Source: an uncultured Candidatus Melainabacteria bacterium (GTDB taxonomy: Bacteria; Cyanobacteriota; Vampirovibrionia; Gastranaerophilales; Gastranaerophilaceae). From it: a stretch of 53,713 nt of DNA. Under the pieces are notes generated by a model that saw nothing but the letters and a program-made list of their open reading frames with translations, ran no database searches and was not told the origin of the DNA. The stretch's first letter is position 1; each line of letters begins with the position of its first letter. The stretch spans positions 1-53,713 of the forward strand of contig CATLDC010000013.1 of NCBI GenBank assembly GCA_949902595.1, in the 5' to 3' direction. This document shows, piece after piece, positions 8,502 to 16,699 of the stretch. A program made the position numbers and the translations under genes.

Positions 8502-8726
8502 ATGATACAACTTACAAAGCGTGAATCAGAAGTTATGAATCTCGTGGCTTCTGGATTAAATAATCAGGAAATATCAGACCAACTCTGTATATCAAACCAC
8601 ACAACAAAGGCCCACATTTCAAGCATCTACAGGAAACTGGGCATCAAAAACAGAGTAGTTGTTGCAAAGCACCGTTTTGCAGCAGAGCTTCAAGATAATG
8701 ACAAAAATAAGAAGAGTTCAGATTAA
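8502..8726 (+). CDS. Stand-alone LuxR/GerE-type HTH transcription regulator
   Basis: 74 aa and essentially only the DNA-binding domain: LTKRESEVMNLVASGLNNQEIS followed by LCISNHTTKAHISSIYRKLG, the canonical four-helix LuxR C-terminal motif. There is no receiver or ligand-binding domain, as in Bacillus GerE, which is also 74 aa. GGAGAT precedes the ATG. A dyad lies at 8433-8460 and an intrinsic terminator follows at 8846. Its targets are unknown; the neighbouring TPR-lipoprotein pair is one possibility. Confidence 0.9.
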   Translation: MIQLTKRESEVMNLVASGLNNQEISDQLCISNHTTKAHISSIYRKLGIKNRVVVAKHRFAAELQDNDKNKKSSD

Positions 8727-8806
8727 CTTTAAATAGCCCGACCGGACAGGATATAATCACCGGACAGGGTAATAGAATTGGAGTCTGGATTTAGGTTAAA
8801 TATAAT

Positions 8807-8863
8807 TATTAAATCTTTTTCATACTTCCAGCTATTCTTAATTCCAAGAGCCGTTCAGGCTCT
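8807..8863. repeat. Right arm of the 57-bp inverted repeat
   Basis: Reverse complement of 3739-3795 with 51 of 57 positions identical. Unlike the left arm, this copy carries a T tract after the GAGCC hairpin and so forms a working-looking terminator on the + strand. The 8727-9082 interval otherwise holds a short direct repeat ACCGGACAGG (near 8741 and 8760), two terminators and the stem-loop A. Confidence 0.85.
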
Positions 8864-8871
8864 TTTTTTTA
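8846..8871 (+). terminator. Intrinsic terminator after the GerE-like gene
   Basis: AAGAGCC-GTTCA-GGCTCTT followed by a run of T. It lies inside the right inverted-repeat arm. Confidence 0.8.
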
Positions 8872-8882
8872 TGTAACATTAA

Positions 8883-8913
8883 AAGAATGGTGCGACAGAG
8901 TCGCACCATTCTT
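8883..8913 (-). terminator. Terminator at the end of the S10 operon (probably bidirectional)
   Basis: A perfect 14-bp stem (AAGAATGGTGCGAC on the + strand) with a 3-nt loop, followed on the - strand by TTTTAATG and on the + strand by AAATTTT. It places the end of the S10 operon just after rpsN and the stem-loop A. Confidence 0.7.
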
Positions 8914-9007
8914 AAATTTTAATTGTTCAGGCAAATCCAAGCCATATATTCTCCAAGCTCATCCCGCCTGAAATATATTCTACTATACTCTCGTAGTTTC
9001 ACTTTGA

Positions 9008-9057
9008 GGGTGACCTGTAGTCCCAACACCATCCAGTAGTCCTGTGAAATGTCACCC
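9008..9057 (-). ncRNA. Conserved 50-nt stem-loop downstream of rpsN (copy A)
   Basis: Same arms (GGGTGAC/GTCACCC) and same 36-nt loop length as copy B at 5340-5389; the loop shares ACTACTGGATGGT and GACTAC. It starts 26 nt after the rpsN stop. Translated frames of the two copies also look alike, but neither has a start with a ribosome-binding site and both run out of the gene context, so I favour RNA structure. Confidence 0.5.
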
Positions 9058-9082
9058 GACCCAATGTCTACGTACGTAGTAC

Positions 9083-9289
9083 TTACCAGGAAGCTTTTGT
9101 AACGCCAGGTAGTACGCCTTGGTGAGCCATTTTTCTTAAACAAATTCTGCACAAACCGAAGTCTCTGTGGAACCCGTGAGGACGTCCGCAGATGCTGCAT
9201 CTGTTGTGAAGTCTAACTGTTGGGTATTTGCCCTTTGCAGCTAACATTTCGCGTTTATGTTCTTTGTTTATCATCGCTTTTTTAGCCAT
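9083..9289 (-). CDS. rpsN: 30S ribosomal protein S14, zinc-binding type
   Basis: 68 aa. A short S14 with the zinc ribbon CSIC...CRIC and the [11 protein letters not shown] signature; the C-terminus is [12 protein letters not shown]14 assembles in the 30S head. A strong GGAG precedes the ATG. It is the last gene of the - strand S10 operon here. The 81-nt gap after rplE contains a hairpin (9332-9368, arms TTAGCATA/TATGCTAA with an inner GGACTT/AAGTCC). Confidence 0.97.
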   Translation of the reverse strand: MAKKAMINKEHKREMLAAKGKYPTVRLHNRCSICGRPHGFHRDFGLCRICLRKMAHQGVLPGVTKASW

Positions 9290-9370
9290 GATTTTCTCCT
9301 TTTTTATATATTATTATCTGTCAATAACATTTTAGCATAATCGGGACTTTGAAGTCCATCTATGCTAATT

Positions 9371-9931
9371 TTAAGCTGCTTTTGTTCCTTTGAAAGGCAT
9401 TCCAAGCAATCTTAATAATTCTCTAGCTTCATCATCTGTATTAGCAGTTGTGATAACAGATACGTTCATACCTTTTACCAAATCAACTTCTTCATAAGTG
9501 ATTTCAGGGAAGAGTGATTGTTCTTTAAGACCTAGAGTGTAGTTGCCTCTGCCGTCAAAACTCTTAGCTGAGATACCTCTAAAGTCACGAATACGAGGAA
9601 GAACAACGCAGATTAACTTTTGCAAGAAATCGTACATTCTTTCACCGCGCAATGTAACCATAGCACCAACAGGCATACCTTCACGCAACTTGTAAGAAGC
9701 GATAGATTTTTTAGCCTTTGTAACTAAAGCTTTTTGACCAGCGATTTTAGTCAACTGAGCCTGAATAGCGTCAGCAATCTTTGAGTTGTGAGAAGCTTCA
9801 CCAACACCCATGTTCAAAACGATTTTGTGAAGTTTAGGAATCATCATATCGTTTTCGTAACCGAATTTTTCTTTAAGCGCTGCTTTAACTTCTTCATTGT
9901 ATTTTGCTCTTAAGCTTTTTGTCTTTGTCAT
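9371..9931 (-). CDS. rplE: 50S ribosomal protein L5
   Basis: 186 aa. Contains [11 protein letters not shown], the [14 protein letters not shown] region and RDFRGI, all standard for L5, which contacts 5S rRNA and P-site tRNA. AGGAAAA precedes the ATG. It sits between rplX and rpsN in the usual order. Confidence 0.97.
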   Translation of the reverse strand: MTKTKSLRAKYNEEVKAALKEKFGYENDMMIPKLHKIVLNMGVGEASHNSKIADAIQAQLTKIAGQKALVTKAKKSIASYKLREGMPVGAMVTLRGERMYDFLQKLICVVLPRIRDFRGISAKSFDGRGNYTLGLKEQSLFPEITYEEVDLVKGMNVSVITTANTDDEARELLRLLGMPFKGTKAA

Positions 9932-10001
9932 TTTTATTTTCCTTCTACTATGACGATATTAATGTCAGATGGGACTTGTAATCCTACATTTACCCTCTAC
10001 A

Positions 10002-10337
10002 TTAAGCGTCTAATTGTTCACCACATTTTTTGCAAACGCGAACTTTCTTACCGTCCACTTCTGCATGTTTAATTCTGGTAGGCTTTTCGCAGCTAGGGCA
10101 TACAATCATCACGTTAGATGAATCAAGAGGAGCTTCCTTCTTGATTAATCCGCCCTGGATTCCGTATGCAGGATTAGCTTTTGTAGCCTTGGTAATCATG
10201 TTTACGCCTTCAACGATAACTTGACCTTCTGAAGGAATAGATTTTTTGATGTTACCAGTTTTTCCTTTATCCTTGCCTGCTGTGATGATAACTCTATCAC
10301 CTGTTTTTACATGCAAGCTTTTTTTATTGTCTGTCAT
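10002..10337 (-). CDS. rplX: 50S ribosomal protein L24
   Basis: 111 aa from the ATG at 10337, which has GGAG 9 nt upstream; an ATG five codons earlier is in frame but less well placed. The KOW motif region (KTGDRVIITAGKDKGKTG) is followed by VEGVNMITKATK, and the C-terminus has a zinc-ribbon pair CPSC...CKKC, as in cyanobacterial and Firmicute L24. It initiates 50S assembly. Confidence 0.95.
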   Translation of the reverse strand: MTDNKKSLHVKTGDRVIITAGKDKGKTGNIKKSIPSEGQVIVEGVNMITKATKANPAYGIQGGLIKKEAPLDSSNVMIVCPSCEKPTRIKHAEVDGKKVRVCKKCGEQLDA

Positions 10338-10373
10338 TTTTGTTTTCTCCATTTGCTTTTCTTCACCGGTCCA

Positions 10374-10742
10374 CTAAATAACTTCAGGAGCCAATGAAAC
10401 AATCTTCATGAAGTTTTTATCACGAAGTTCTCTTGCTACAGGTCCGAATACACGGGTACCACGCGGGTTGCCGTCTTTGTTAATGATTACAGCTGCGTTT
10501 TCATCAAATCTGATTACAGAACCGTCAGCACGTTTGATGTCGTGTTTTGTTCTAACGATAACTGCTTTTACAACTTCAGATTTCTTAACGGTCATATTAG
10601 GAGTTGCATCCTTTACAGTTGCAACAACAACATCGCCAACAGCTGCAAATTTCTTATTTGAGCTTCCCATTACACGGATAACTAATAATTCTTTAGCACC
10701 TGTATTATCTGCTACTACTAGTCTTGTTTCTTGTTGTATCAT
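10374..10742 (-). CDS. rplN: 50S ribosomal protein L14
   Basis: 122 aa, the invariant bacterial length. [18 protein letters not shown] and [18 protein letters not shown] are hallmark segments. L14 lies at the subunit interface. The 105-nt gap to rpsQ contains a 7-bp hairpin (10765-10783, GGTGGGC/GCCCACC) and a TGAAGC/GCTTCA inverted repeat. Confidence 0.98.
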   Translation of the reverse strand: MIQQETRLVVADNTGAKELLVIRVMGSSNKKFAAVGDVVVATVKDATPNMTVKKSEVVKAVIVRTKHDIKRADGSVIRFDENAAVIINKDGNPRGTRVFGPVARELRDKNFMKIVSLAPEVI

Positions 10743-10847
10743 TTTTCCGTTTCCTTTAGTTCATGGTGGGCGAAAAGCCCACCCTACATTCTTTTCCAAG
10801 CGTCCATGAAGCCTGCGTATGCTTCACCCGTCTGGAGTTTCAATTCA

Positions 10848-11093
10848 CTACTTAGCTTTTTCTACGATTGATTCAAGAGTCCATCTCTTGCCGCCTGAAA
10901 TTGGTTTTGATTCGATAATTCTTACTGTATCGCCAATACCGCATTCATTCTTTTCATCGTGTGCTTTGTAGTTTTTGTTTGATTCGATAATTTTCTTATA
11001 TTTTGGGTGCGGGTTATATGATGCAACTTTAACTACGATAGTTTTATCCATCTTGTCGCTAATAACTACACCTTGTTTTTCTTTCTTAGGCAT
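10848..11093 (-). CDS. rpsQ: 30S ribosomal protein S17
   Basis: 81 aa. Contains GVVISDKMDKTIVVKV and the GDTVRIIESKPISGGKRW signature. S17 binds 16S rRNA early in assembly. The start overlaps the 3' end of rpmC by 8 nt, so translation is probably coupled. Confidence 0.97.
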   Translation of the reverse strand: MPKKEKQGVVISDKMDKTIVVKVASYNPHPKYKKIIESNKNYKAHDEKNECGIGDTVRIIESKPISGGKRWTLESIVEKAK

Positions 11094-11289
11094 TTGTTAC
11101 CTCGATTTCTTTTTCTCTAATAACAGTCTTTGCTTGAGCAATTAAACGTTTTGTTTTTGCAATCTCTGCAGTGTTTTCTAATTTATGCATTGATTTTTTG
11201 ATTCTGCAATCAAGTAATTGTTTTTTAGAATCAACAACGAATTGGTTCAATTCATCAACTGTTTTTTCACGCATTTCACTTAATTTCAT
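11086..11289 (-). CDS. rpmC: 50S ribosomal protein L29
   Basis: 67 aa, all-helical and charged, beginning MKLSEMREKTVDELNQ and containing KTKRLIAQAKTVIREKE, as in L29 near the peptide exit tunnel. AGGATAAAT precedes the start. It overlaps rpsQ by 8 nt. Confidence 0.96.
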   Translation of the reverse strand: MKLSEMREKTVDELNQFVVDSKKQLLDCRIKKSMHKLENTAEIAKTKRLIAQAKTVIREKEIEVTNA

Positions 11290-11393
11290 TGTTATTTATC
11301 CTTTAATTTTTACAGTTTTTTATCGCTCGTTCGCGTTTAACGGCGTTTCGGATTTTGTCGCGGTGCTCACGCACCTTACAAAAACCTCCAGCC

Positions 11394-11810
11394 TTAGCTC
11401 ACTTGCTCTTTCTCTACAACTTTAACCTTAATAGGCAATTTTTGTGCTGCGAGTTCTAACGCTCTAACAGCTGTTGCTCTATCAAAATAGTCAAGTTCAA
11501 ACAAGATTCTGTTTGGTTTTACTACTGCTACCCAGTATTCTACGTTACCTTTACCTGAACCCATACGAGTTTCTGCAGGTTTTGCAGTAATCGGTTTATC
11601 CGGGAATATTTTAATCCAAACGTTACCGCCACGTTTGATTTCACGAGTCATTGCACGTCTTGCAGCTTCTATCTGACGGCTTGTAATCCAGCCAGGTTCT
11701 ACTGCTCTTAATGCGTAACGACCAAATTCGAATTCAGTACCTCTTGTTTCAGTACCTTTCATTCTACCTTTCATCATCTTGCGGTATTTTGTCTTTTTTG
11801 GCATTAACAT
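11394..11810 (-). CDS. rplP: 50S ribosomal protein L16
   Basis: 138 aa. [19 protein letters not shown] and the [24 protein letters not shown] and [18 protein letters not shown] regions identify L16, which lines the A site. The first ATG is preferred because AGGAG lies 9 nt upstream; the ATG two codons later would leave 15 nt. The 104-nt gap after it contains a GGTGCGTGAGCACC hairpin. Confidence 0.97.
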   Translation of the reverse strand: MLMPKKTKYRKMMKGRMKGTETRGTEFEFGRYALRAVEPGWITSRQIEAARRAMTREIKRGGNVWIKIFPDKPITAKPAETRMGSGKGNVEYWVAVVKPNRILFELDYFDRATAVRALELAAQKLPIKVKVVEKEQVS

Positions 11811-11832
11811 TATATTGTTCTCCTGTTATTTT

Positions 11833-12567
11833 CTATTTTGTTTCCACAGGTCTGCGTTTGCCGCGTCTGCCGTTAAAACGTTCGCCTGTTGATTCTTTTG
11901 AGTTCTTAGACTTAATGTTCATGTCTGCTTTTTCACCAGGCATTAAGTTGCCTTTGAAAATCCAAACCTTAACACCAATCTTACCCATGATTGTATCTGC
12001 TTCTGTGAAACCAAAGTCAACATCAGCTCTAAGTGTTTGAAGAGGGATTCTTCCTTCTTTTGCCCACTCGCTTCTTGCAATTTCAGCACCACCTAAACGA
12101 CCTGATACCATAATCTTGATACCCTGTGCGCCGGCTCTCATTGCTCTTTGCATAGCCTGTTTCATAACACGTCTGAACGCGATACGTTTTTCAAGCTGTT
12201 GAGCTGCTGCTTCTGCTACTAATTGAGCGCTAAGGTCAATTCTAGCAACTTCTACCACATTGATGACTACCGGTTTGCCTAAGTATTTTGAAACTTCTGC
12301 TTTAAGTTCGTCAATACCTTGACCGCCTCTGCCTACAACAATACCAGGTTTAGCTGTTGCTAATGTGATTGTTGTATTTTGAGCTTTTCTGTCAATAAGA
12401 ACTTCTGCAATACCTGCTGCATACAATTTCTTCTTGACAAATTTTCTGATTTTATCATCTTCTTTTACATTTTCGGCATACTCTTTTTTCTTGCCTGCAA
12501 ACCATGTGCTTGACCAAGATCTGATTACACCTACTCTAAATCCGGTTGGATGTGTTTTTTGTCCCAT
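11833..12567 (-). CDS. rpsC: 30S ribosomal protein S3
   Basis: 244 aa. [20 protein letters not shown] start, a KH domain with [12 protein letters not shown], and the conserved [10 protein letters not shown] and [10 protein letters not shown] segments. S3 forms part of the mRNA entry channel. The C-terminus has an arginine-rich tail ([12 protein letters not shown]). It is 15 nt from rplV. Confidence 0.98.
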   Translation of the reverse strand: MGQKTHPTGFRVGVIRSWSSTWFAGKKKEYAENVKEDDKIRKFVKKKLYAAGIAEVLIDRKAQNTTITLATAKPGIVVGRGGQGIDELKAEVSKYLGKPVVINVVEVARIDLSAQLVAEAAAQQLEKRIAFRRVMKQAMQRAMRAGAQGIKIMVSGRLGGAEIARSEWAKEGRIPLQTLRADVDFGFTEADTIMGKIGVKVWIFKGNLMPGEKADMNIKSKNSKESTGERFNGRRGKRRPVETK

Positions 12568-12582
12568 TTTTTATTTCCTTAT

Positions 12583-12918
12583 TTATTTTGCATCACTAAC
12601 TTTTACTGTGAGGTGAGATGTACGTTTGAGTCTCTTGTAAATACGACCTTGCGCTCTTGGTTTACCTCTTTTGTATGATACGCTTTCATCTGCAAAAATT
12701 TCAGAAACTTTTAAAGATTCAGCTTTTACGCCTGATTGTTCAAATGCGTTTGCAGCTGCTGCCTTCAAGTTCTTTTCAACAACTTTTGCTGCAAAATATG
12801 GCATAAAGCGTAGCATATCAAGAGCTTCATTAACAGCCTTACCTCTTACTTCGTTGATTACTCTGCGAAGTTTTCTTGCTGTCATTTTTATGTTTGTTTG
12901 TCTTGCTTTAGCTTCCAT
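12583..12918 (-). CDS. rplV: 50S ribosomal protein L22
   Basis: 111 aa. Contains KMTARKLRRVINEVRGK, the long loop that lines the exit tunnel (SYKRGKPRAQGRIYKRLKR) and the SHLTVKV end. AAGGAAAAT precedes the ATG. Normal order between rpsS and rpsC. Confidence 0.97.
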   Translation of the reverse strand: MEAKARQTNIKMTARKLRRVINEVRGKAVNEALDMLRFMPYFAAKVVEKNLKAAAANAFEQSGVKAESLKVSEIFADESVSYKRGKPRAQGRIYKRLKRTSHLTVKVSDAK

Positions 12919-12974
12919 TTTTATTTTCCTTATATTTTTTTTAATTAATTCTTAATCAAAAATCTTGTACAGAC

Positions 12975-13253
12975 TTACTTTCTCTTTGCTGTTTTATCCG
13001 CTGCATGACCTCTGTAAAGTCTTGTCGGTGCAAATTCGCCCAGTTTGTGTCCAATCATTTGTTCTGTAACATATACTGGAACGTGTGTTTTGCCGTTGTG
13101 TACAGCAATTGTGTGTCCCAACATATCCGGAATAATCATGGATGCTCTTGACCAAGTCTTAACAACTTTGTGTTCTGAATTTTCATTCATCTTGTTAATT
13201 TTCTTTTGAAGAGCTTCTTCTACGTATGGGCCCTTTTTTAATGAACGTGCCAT
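12975..13253 (-). CDS. rpsS: 30S ribosomal protein S19
   Basis: 92 aa. [15 protein letters not shown] and [15 protein letters not shown] and [11 protein letters not shown] are universal S19 signatures. AGGAG precedes the start. It assembles with S13 in the 30S head. Confidence 0.98.
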   Translation of the reverse strand: MARSLKKGPYVEEALQKKINKMNENSEHKVVKTWSRASMIIPDMLGHTIAVHNGKTHVPVYVTEQMIGHKLGEFAPTRLYRGHAADKTAKRK

Positions 13254-13353
13254 TAATTTCTCCTTTGTATATTTGTATTAATGTTTATAAATATATTTTT
13301 TGCTGTGAGGGTAAATAATTTTTACAAATCTTTACCCTTTCAGCATTTCAAAT

Positions 13354-14181
13354 TTATTTCTTTCTACGTCTTACAATAAGTTTATCAGACGCTTTACCCT
13401 GTTTTCTTGTCTTATAACCAAGAGCAGGTTTGCCCCAAGGTGTTTTAGGGTGTCCGCCAGGACCGGTCTTACCTTCACCACCACCGTGAGGGTGATCACA
13501 AGGGTTCATTGTAACACCACGTACTGTTGGTCTTACGCCCATGTATCTCTTTCTACCAGCTTTACCGATTTTCAAGTTCTTGAACTCAGAGTTACCTAGA
13601 GTACCAACTGTTGCCATGCACTCTTTTCTAACCATTCTCATTTCACCTGAAGGTAATTTGATAGTTACGTAGTTGCCTTCTTTTGCCATAACCTGTGCAA
13701 AGTTACCAGCTGAACGTACCATCTTACCGCCTCTTCCCGGTGTAAGTTCAACGTTGTGAACAATTGTACCAAGAGGAATAAGTTCTAGTGGTAAAGCGTT
13801 ACCTGTTTGGATAGGTGCTTCAGGACCGCTTACGATTACATCACCGACGTTAAGTCCTTCCGGAGTCAAGATATATCTCTTTTCACCATCAGCATAGAAA
13901 ACCAATGAGATTCTAACATTTCTGTTCGGATCGTATTCAATAGTTTTTACTGTTGCTGGAACACCGAATTTTTCTCTTTTGAAGTCGATTACACGGTAAG
14001 CTTGTTTTACACCGCCACCTTTATGACGACAAGTAATTCTTCCGGTATTGTTTCTGCCGGAAGTCTTGTTTAACTTCTTCAATAAAGATTTTTCAGGAGT
14101 TGATGTAGTGATTTCTTGATAATCACTCTTTGTCATACCTCTTTGTCCCGGAGATGTCGGATTAATTTTACGAATTGCCAT
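13354..14181 (-). CDS. rplB: 50S ribosomal protein L2
   Basis: 275 aa, normal length. Contains [31 protein letters not shown] and the peptidyl-transferase-centre segment [17 protein letters not shown] with its conserved histidines. GGAGAAA precedes the ATG. L2 is needed for subunit association and peptidyl transfer. Confidence 0.98.
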   Translation of the reverse strand: MAIRKINPTSPGQRGMTKSDYQEITTSTPEKSLLKKLNKTSGRNNTGRITCRHKGGGVKQAYRVIDFKREKFGVPATVKTIEYDPNRNVRISLVFYADGEKRYILTPEGLNVGDVIVSGPEAPIQTGNALPLELIPLGTIVHNVELTPGRGGKMVRSAGNFAQVMAKEGNYVTIKLPSGEMRMVRKECMATVGTLGNSEFKNLKIGKAGRKRYMGVRPTVRGVTMNPCDHPHGGGEGKTGPGGHPKTPWGKPALGYKTRKQGKASDKLIVRRRKK

Positions 14182-14250
14182 TTTATTTTCTCCTATAATT
14201 ATCTTTTTGGCTTTTTGTTTCTAATTCCGGCTTCACACCGGCTACGCTAT

Positions 14251-14553
14251 CTAGATAGCAGTAAGTTCTTCGATTGGATCGCCTTCAACAGTAACGATTG
14301 CTTTCTTTGAAGAATCTGTTCTGCCGAATTTTAGACCCATTCTTTTTTCGTGTGACGGCATATAAACTGTTCTAACTTTCTTAACTTTTCTGCCAGGGAA
14401 AGCTAGTTCTACAGCCTGCGCGATTTCTACTTTTGTTGCGTTCATGTTTACTTCAAAAGTGTACTGACCCAAAGCTGTTGCCATCATTGATTTTTCAGTT
14501 ATAATCGGTCTTTTGATTACATCATATAATTTTTCAATATTTCTCTTTGTCAT
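14251..14553 (-). CDS. rplW: 50S ribosomal protein L23
   Basis: 100 aa. IKRPIITEKSM and the KVRTVYMPSHEKRMG region identify L23, the docking site for trigger factor and SRP at the tunnel exit. Its ATG overlaps the rplD stop codon (TAATG), so translation is coupled to L4. Confidence 0.97.
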   Translation of the reverse strand: MTKRNIEKLYDVIKRPIITEKSMMATALGQYTFEVNMNATKVEIAQAVELAFPGRKVKKVRTVYMPSHEKRMGLKFGRTDSSKKAIVTVEGDPIEELTAI

Positions 14554-15179
14554 TATTGCAACCTTTCTGTAATATCATTTACAGCTTTTTCAGTCATTAC
14601 AACGAAATCAGCTTCAAGTAAGTCCTTAACGTTCAAGTTTGAAGGTAACAACAATTTAACTGAAGGAATGTTACCTGCTGCCAAACTCAAGTTTTTATTT
14701 TCTTCTGCTGTTGTATCAGCAATAACAAGAATTTTACCTGCAAGGTTCAATGACTTGATAATACCAGCCATCAATTTTGTCTTAGGTTCTGTAATAGCTG
14801 AGAAATCCTTAACTACTACCAATTGTTCTTCTCTAGCTGAAAGTGCAGATTTAAGAGCCAATTTTCTAGCTTTCTGAGGCATGTTGATTTCGAAGCTTCT
14901 TGGTTTTGGTCCGAATACAACACCACCGCCTGCAAATAAAGGTGATCTCAATGAACCAGCTCTTGCACGGCCTGTACCTTTTTGTTTCCAAGGTTTTTTA
15001 CCGCCGCCAGATACTTCTGCTCTTGTCTTAGCGCAAGCAGAACCCTGTCTTGCATTGTTTAATTGTCTTCTAAGTGCTAAATGCATTACGTGCAAGTTTG
15101 GCTCAACACCGAAAACTGCTTCGTTTAAAGTGATTTCGCCTAACTTTTCACCATTTGTATTTAATAATTGTTTTGACAT
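14553..15179 (-). CDS. rplD: 50S ribosomal protein L4
   Basis: 208 aa. Contains the extended loop motif ARAGSLRSPLFAGGGVVFGP and KPWKQKGTGRARAG, diagnostic of L4. In E. coli L4 represses its own operon; whether the leader here binds it is not shown. It overlaps rplW by 1 nt. Confidence 0.98.
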   Translation of the reverse strand: MSKQLLNTNGEKLGEITLNEAVFGVEPNLHVMHLALRRQLNNARQGSACAKTRAEVSGGGKKPWKQKGTGRARAGSLRSPLFAGGGVVFGPKPRSFEINMPQKARKLALKSALSAREEQLVVVKDFSAITEPKTKLMAGIIKSLNLAGKILVIADTTAEENKNLSLAAGNIPSVKLLLPSNLNVKDLLEADFVVMTEKAVNDITERLQ

Positions 15180-15267
15180 TGTTTTCCTTTTCTTTCTCTT
15201 ACCTCTTTCAAATTCAAATGCCTTGAATAAGTTTTATATGGCAAGCCCTAATTATTAATTTCCGTGA

Positions 15268-15909
15268 TTAACCATTCCATTTTGTTCTTGAAGGAACGAT
15301 TGTTACCAATCTGCCTTCACAACCCGGAACTGAACCTTTTACCAATACCAAACCGTTTTCAGCATCAACCTTAACGAGTTTAAGCTTAGTAATTGTAACT
15401 CTTTCGTTACCCATGTTACCAGCCATTCTTTTACCCTTGATAACACGGCTAGGAGTTGTACCTGCACCGATTGAACCCGGTTCTCTGTGGTTCTTAGAAC
15501 CGTGAGCCATAGGTCCTCTTCCAAAGTTCCATCTTTTTACTGTACCCTGGAAACCTTTACCTATTGAAGTACCTGTTACATCAACTTTCTGAACTTCTGC
15601 AAGTGCTGCAGCAAGGTCGATTTCCTGACCAACTTTGTAATCAGCAGGATTTTCAACTCTAAATTCTTGTAAGTGTCTGTAATTGCTTAGACTGTTTTTC
15701 TTGAAGTGGCCGATTTCAGCTTTTGTTAAGTGTTTTTCCTTAGCTGCAATTGTACCAACCTGTATAGCATTGTAACCGTCTGTTTCAACAGTCTTAACCT
15801 GAGTAACAACTGTTGAATCAACCTTGATTACTGTAACAGGAACTGCCAAACCTTCTGAATCAAAGATTTGAGTCATTCCAACTTTTTTACCTATTACACC
15901 TAGTGTCAT
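15268..15909 (-). CDS. rplC: 50S ribosomal protein L3
   Basis: 213 aa from the ATG at 15909 (MTLGVIGKKVGMTQIF), which has AAAGGA upstream; an in-frame ATG ten codons earlier adds non-homologous residues. It has the L3 signatures KGFQGTVKRWNFGRGPMAHG and HREPGSIGAG. L3 is an early assembly protein near the peptidyl-transferase centre. The 207-nt spacer to rpsJ is unusually long and carries its own promoter-like sequence. Confidence 0.97.
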   Translation of the reverse strand: MTLGVIGKKVGMTQIFDSEGLAVPVTVIKVDSTVVTQVKTVETDGYNAIQVGTIAAKEKHLTKAEIGHFKKNSLSNYRHLQEFRVENPADYKVGQEIDLAAALAEVQKVDVTGTSIGKGFQGTVKRWNFGRGPMAHGSKNHREPGSIGAGTTPSRVIKGKRMAGNMGNERVTITKLKLVKVDAENGLVLVKGSVPGCEGRLVTIVPSRTKWNG

Positions 15910-16043
15910 GTGTTTTTCCTTTCCGACATATATACACACAGAAATTCTGTTTGTACCAATATGCCTTTCATCTTGCGAGCGCTACTGCCTTTACTTTACC
16001 TTTAAGGGTTTTCACCTTCCGCCGAATTGACGTCGTAGTTCAC

Positions 16044-16074
16044 ATTATATGCATAATGCTTATTAAGTTTTCAA
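16044..16074 (-). promoter_or_regulatory. Possible internal promoter between rpsJ and rplC
   Basis: On the - strand, TTGAAA (16074-16069) and a perfect TATAAT (16049-16044) are separated by 19 nt, longer than ideal. Next to it lies a TCTCCGG/TCCGGA inverted repeat near 16090-16112. A ~130-nt leader would precede rplC. Confidence 0.4.
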
Positions 16075-16116
16075 AAAACTGGATTTATTTTCCGGACTCG
16101 CACCGGAGAATAAATC

Positions 16117-16434
16117 TTACAGCTTAACTTCAATATCTACGCCAGCTGGCAAGTCTAACCTGCTCAATTCTTCAGTTGTCTGTTGAGTAGGTTCGTAAAT
16201 ATCGATAATGCGTTTGTGCGTACGGATTTCGAAGTGTTCTCTTGACTTCTTGTCTACGTGCGGTGAACGCAATACACAATAGATACGTCTTTTTGTAGGT
16301 AAAGGAATAGGACCTGCTACTTTAGCGTCTGTTCTTTTTGCTGTTTCTACGATTTTTTCAGCTGATACGTCAACTAATTTGTGTTCGTATGATTTTAAAC
16401 AAACTCTAATTCTTTGTCTTTTAGCTGTTGTCAT
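16117..16434 (-). CDS. rpsJ: 30S ribosomal protein S10
   Basis: 105 aa. [35 protein letters not shown] and the [12 protein letters not shown] end are hallmark S10 segments. It starts the S10 operon as in most bacteria. S10 also works in transcription antitermination as NusE. AGGAATTAAC precedes the ATG. Confidence 0.98.
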   Translation of the reverse strand: MTTAKRQRIRVCLKSYEHKLVDVSAEKIVETAKRTDAKVAGPIPLPTKRRIYCVLRSPHVDKKSREHFEIRTHKRIIDIYEPTQQTTEELSRLDLPAGVDIEVKL

Positions 16435-16570
16435 TGTTAATTCCTTTATTTTTTGTATTTACCATTTTTCCGGACAAACTCCCGAATCAGTCACAAACGG
16501 CCTAACCCTGACTTCCGTTCTTCCAACCTTTCCGGCACCCGGAGCTATTACTTTCGACTATAGCATTACA
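16435..16570 (-). promoter_or_regulatory. Structured leader of the S10 operon
   Basis: About 130 nt of GC-richer sequence lie between the promoter and rpsJ. It includes GGGTGCCGGAAAGG (16540-16527), identical to a segment of the rpsH leader, and several CCGG pairings. This is a candidate autogenous-control leader; no ligand can be assigned. Confidence 0.4.
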
Positions 16571-16599
16571 ATCGTAATTCAAACATAAACCACTGTCAA
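16571..16599 (-). promoter_or_regulatory. Promoter of the S10 operon
   Basis: On the - strand a perfect -35 TTGACA (16599-16594), a 17-nt spacer and TACGAT (16576-16571) as the -10 match a housekeeping promoter. A second -10-like TGCTATAGT lies close downstream. Confidence 0.6.
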
Positions 16600-16699
16600 C
16601 AAAGGATTACTATTTGATTCAAGAATTTACAAAAATTTACAATCATGAATAAAAAGGCAATTATTTTATTTACTGGTTTTATAATAGACGGAGGTTTGC

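Noticed and set aside
8919..9200. 93-aa frame on the - strand overlapping rpsN
   Set aside because: Overlaps rpsN in another frame and extends into the spacer; its resemblance to the frame at 5200-5448 is explained by the shared stem-loop.
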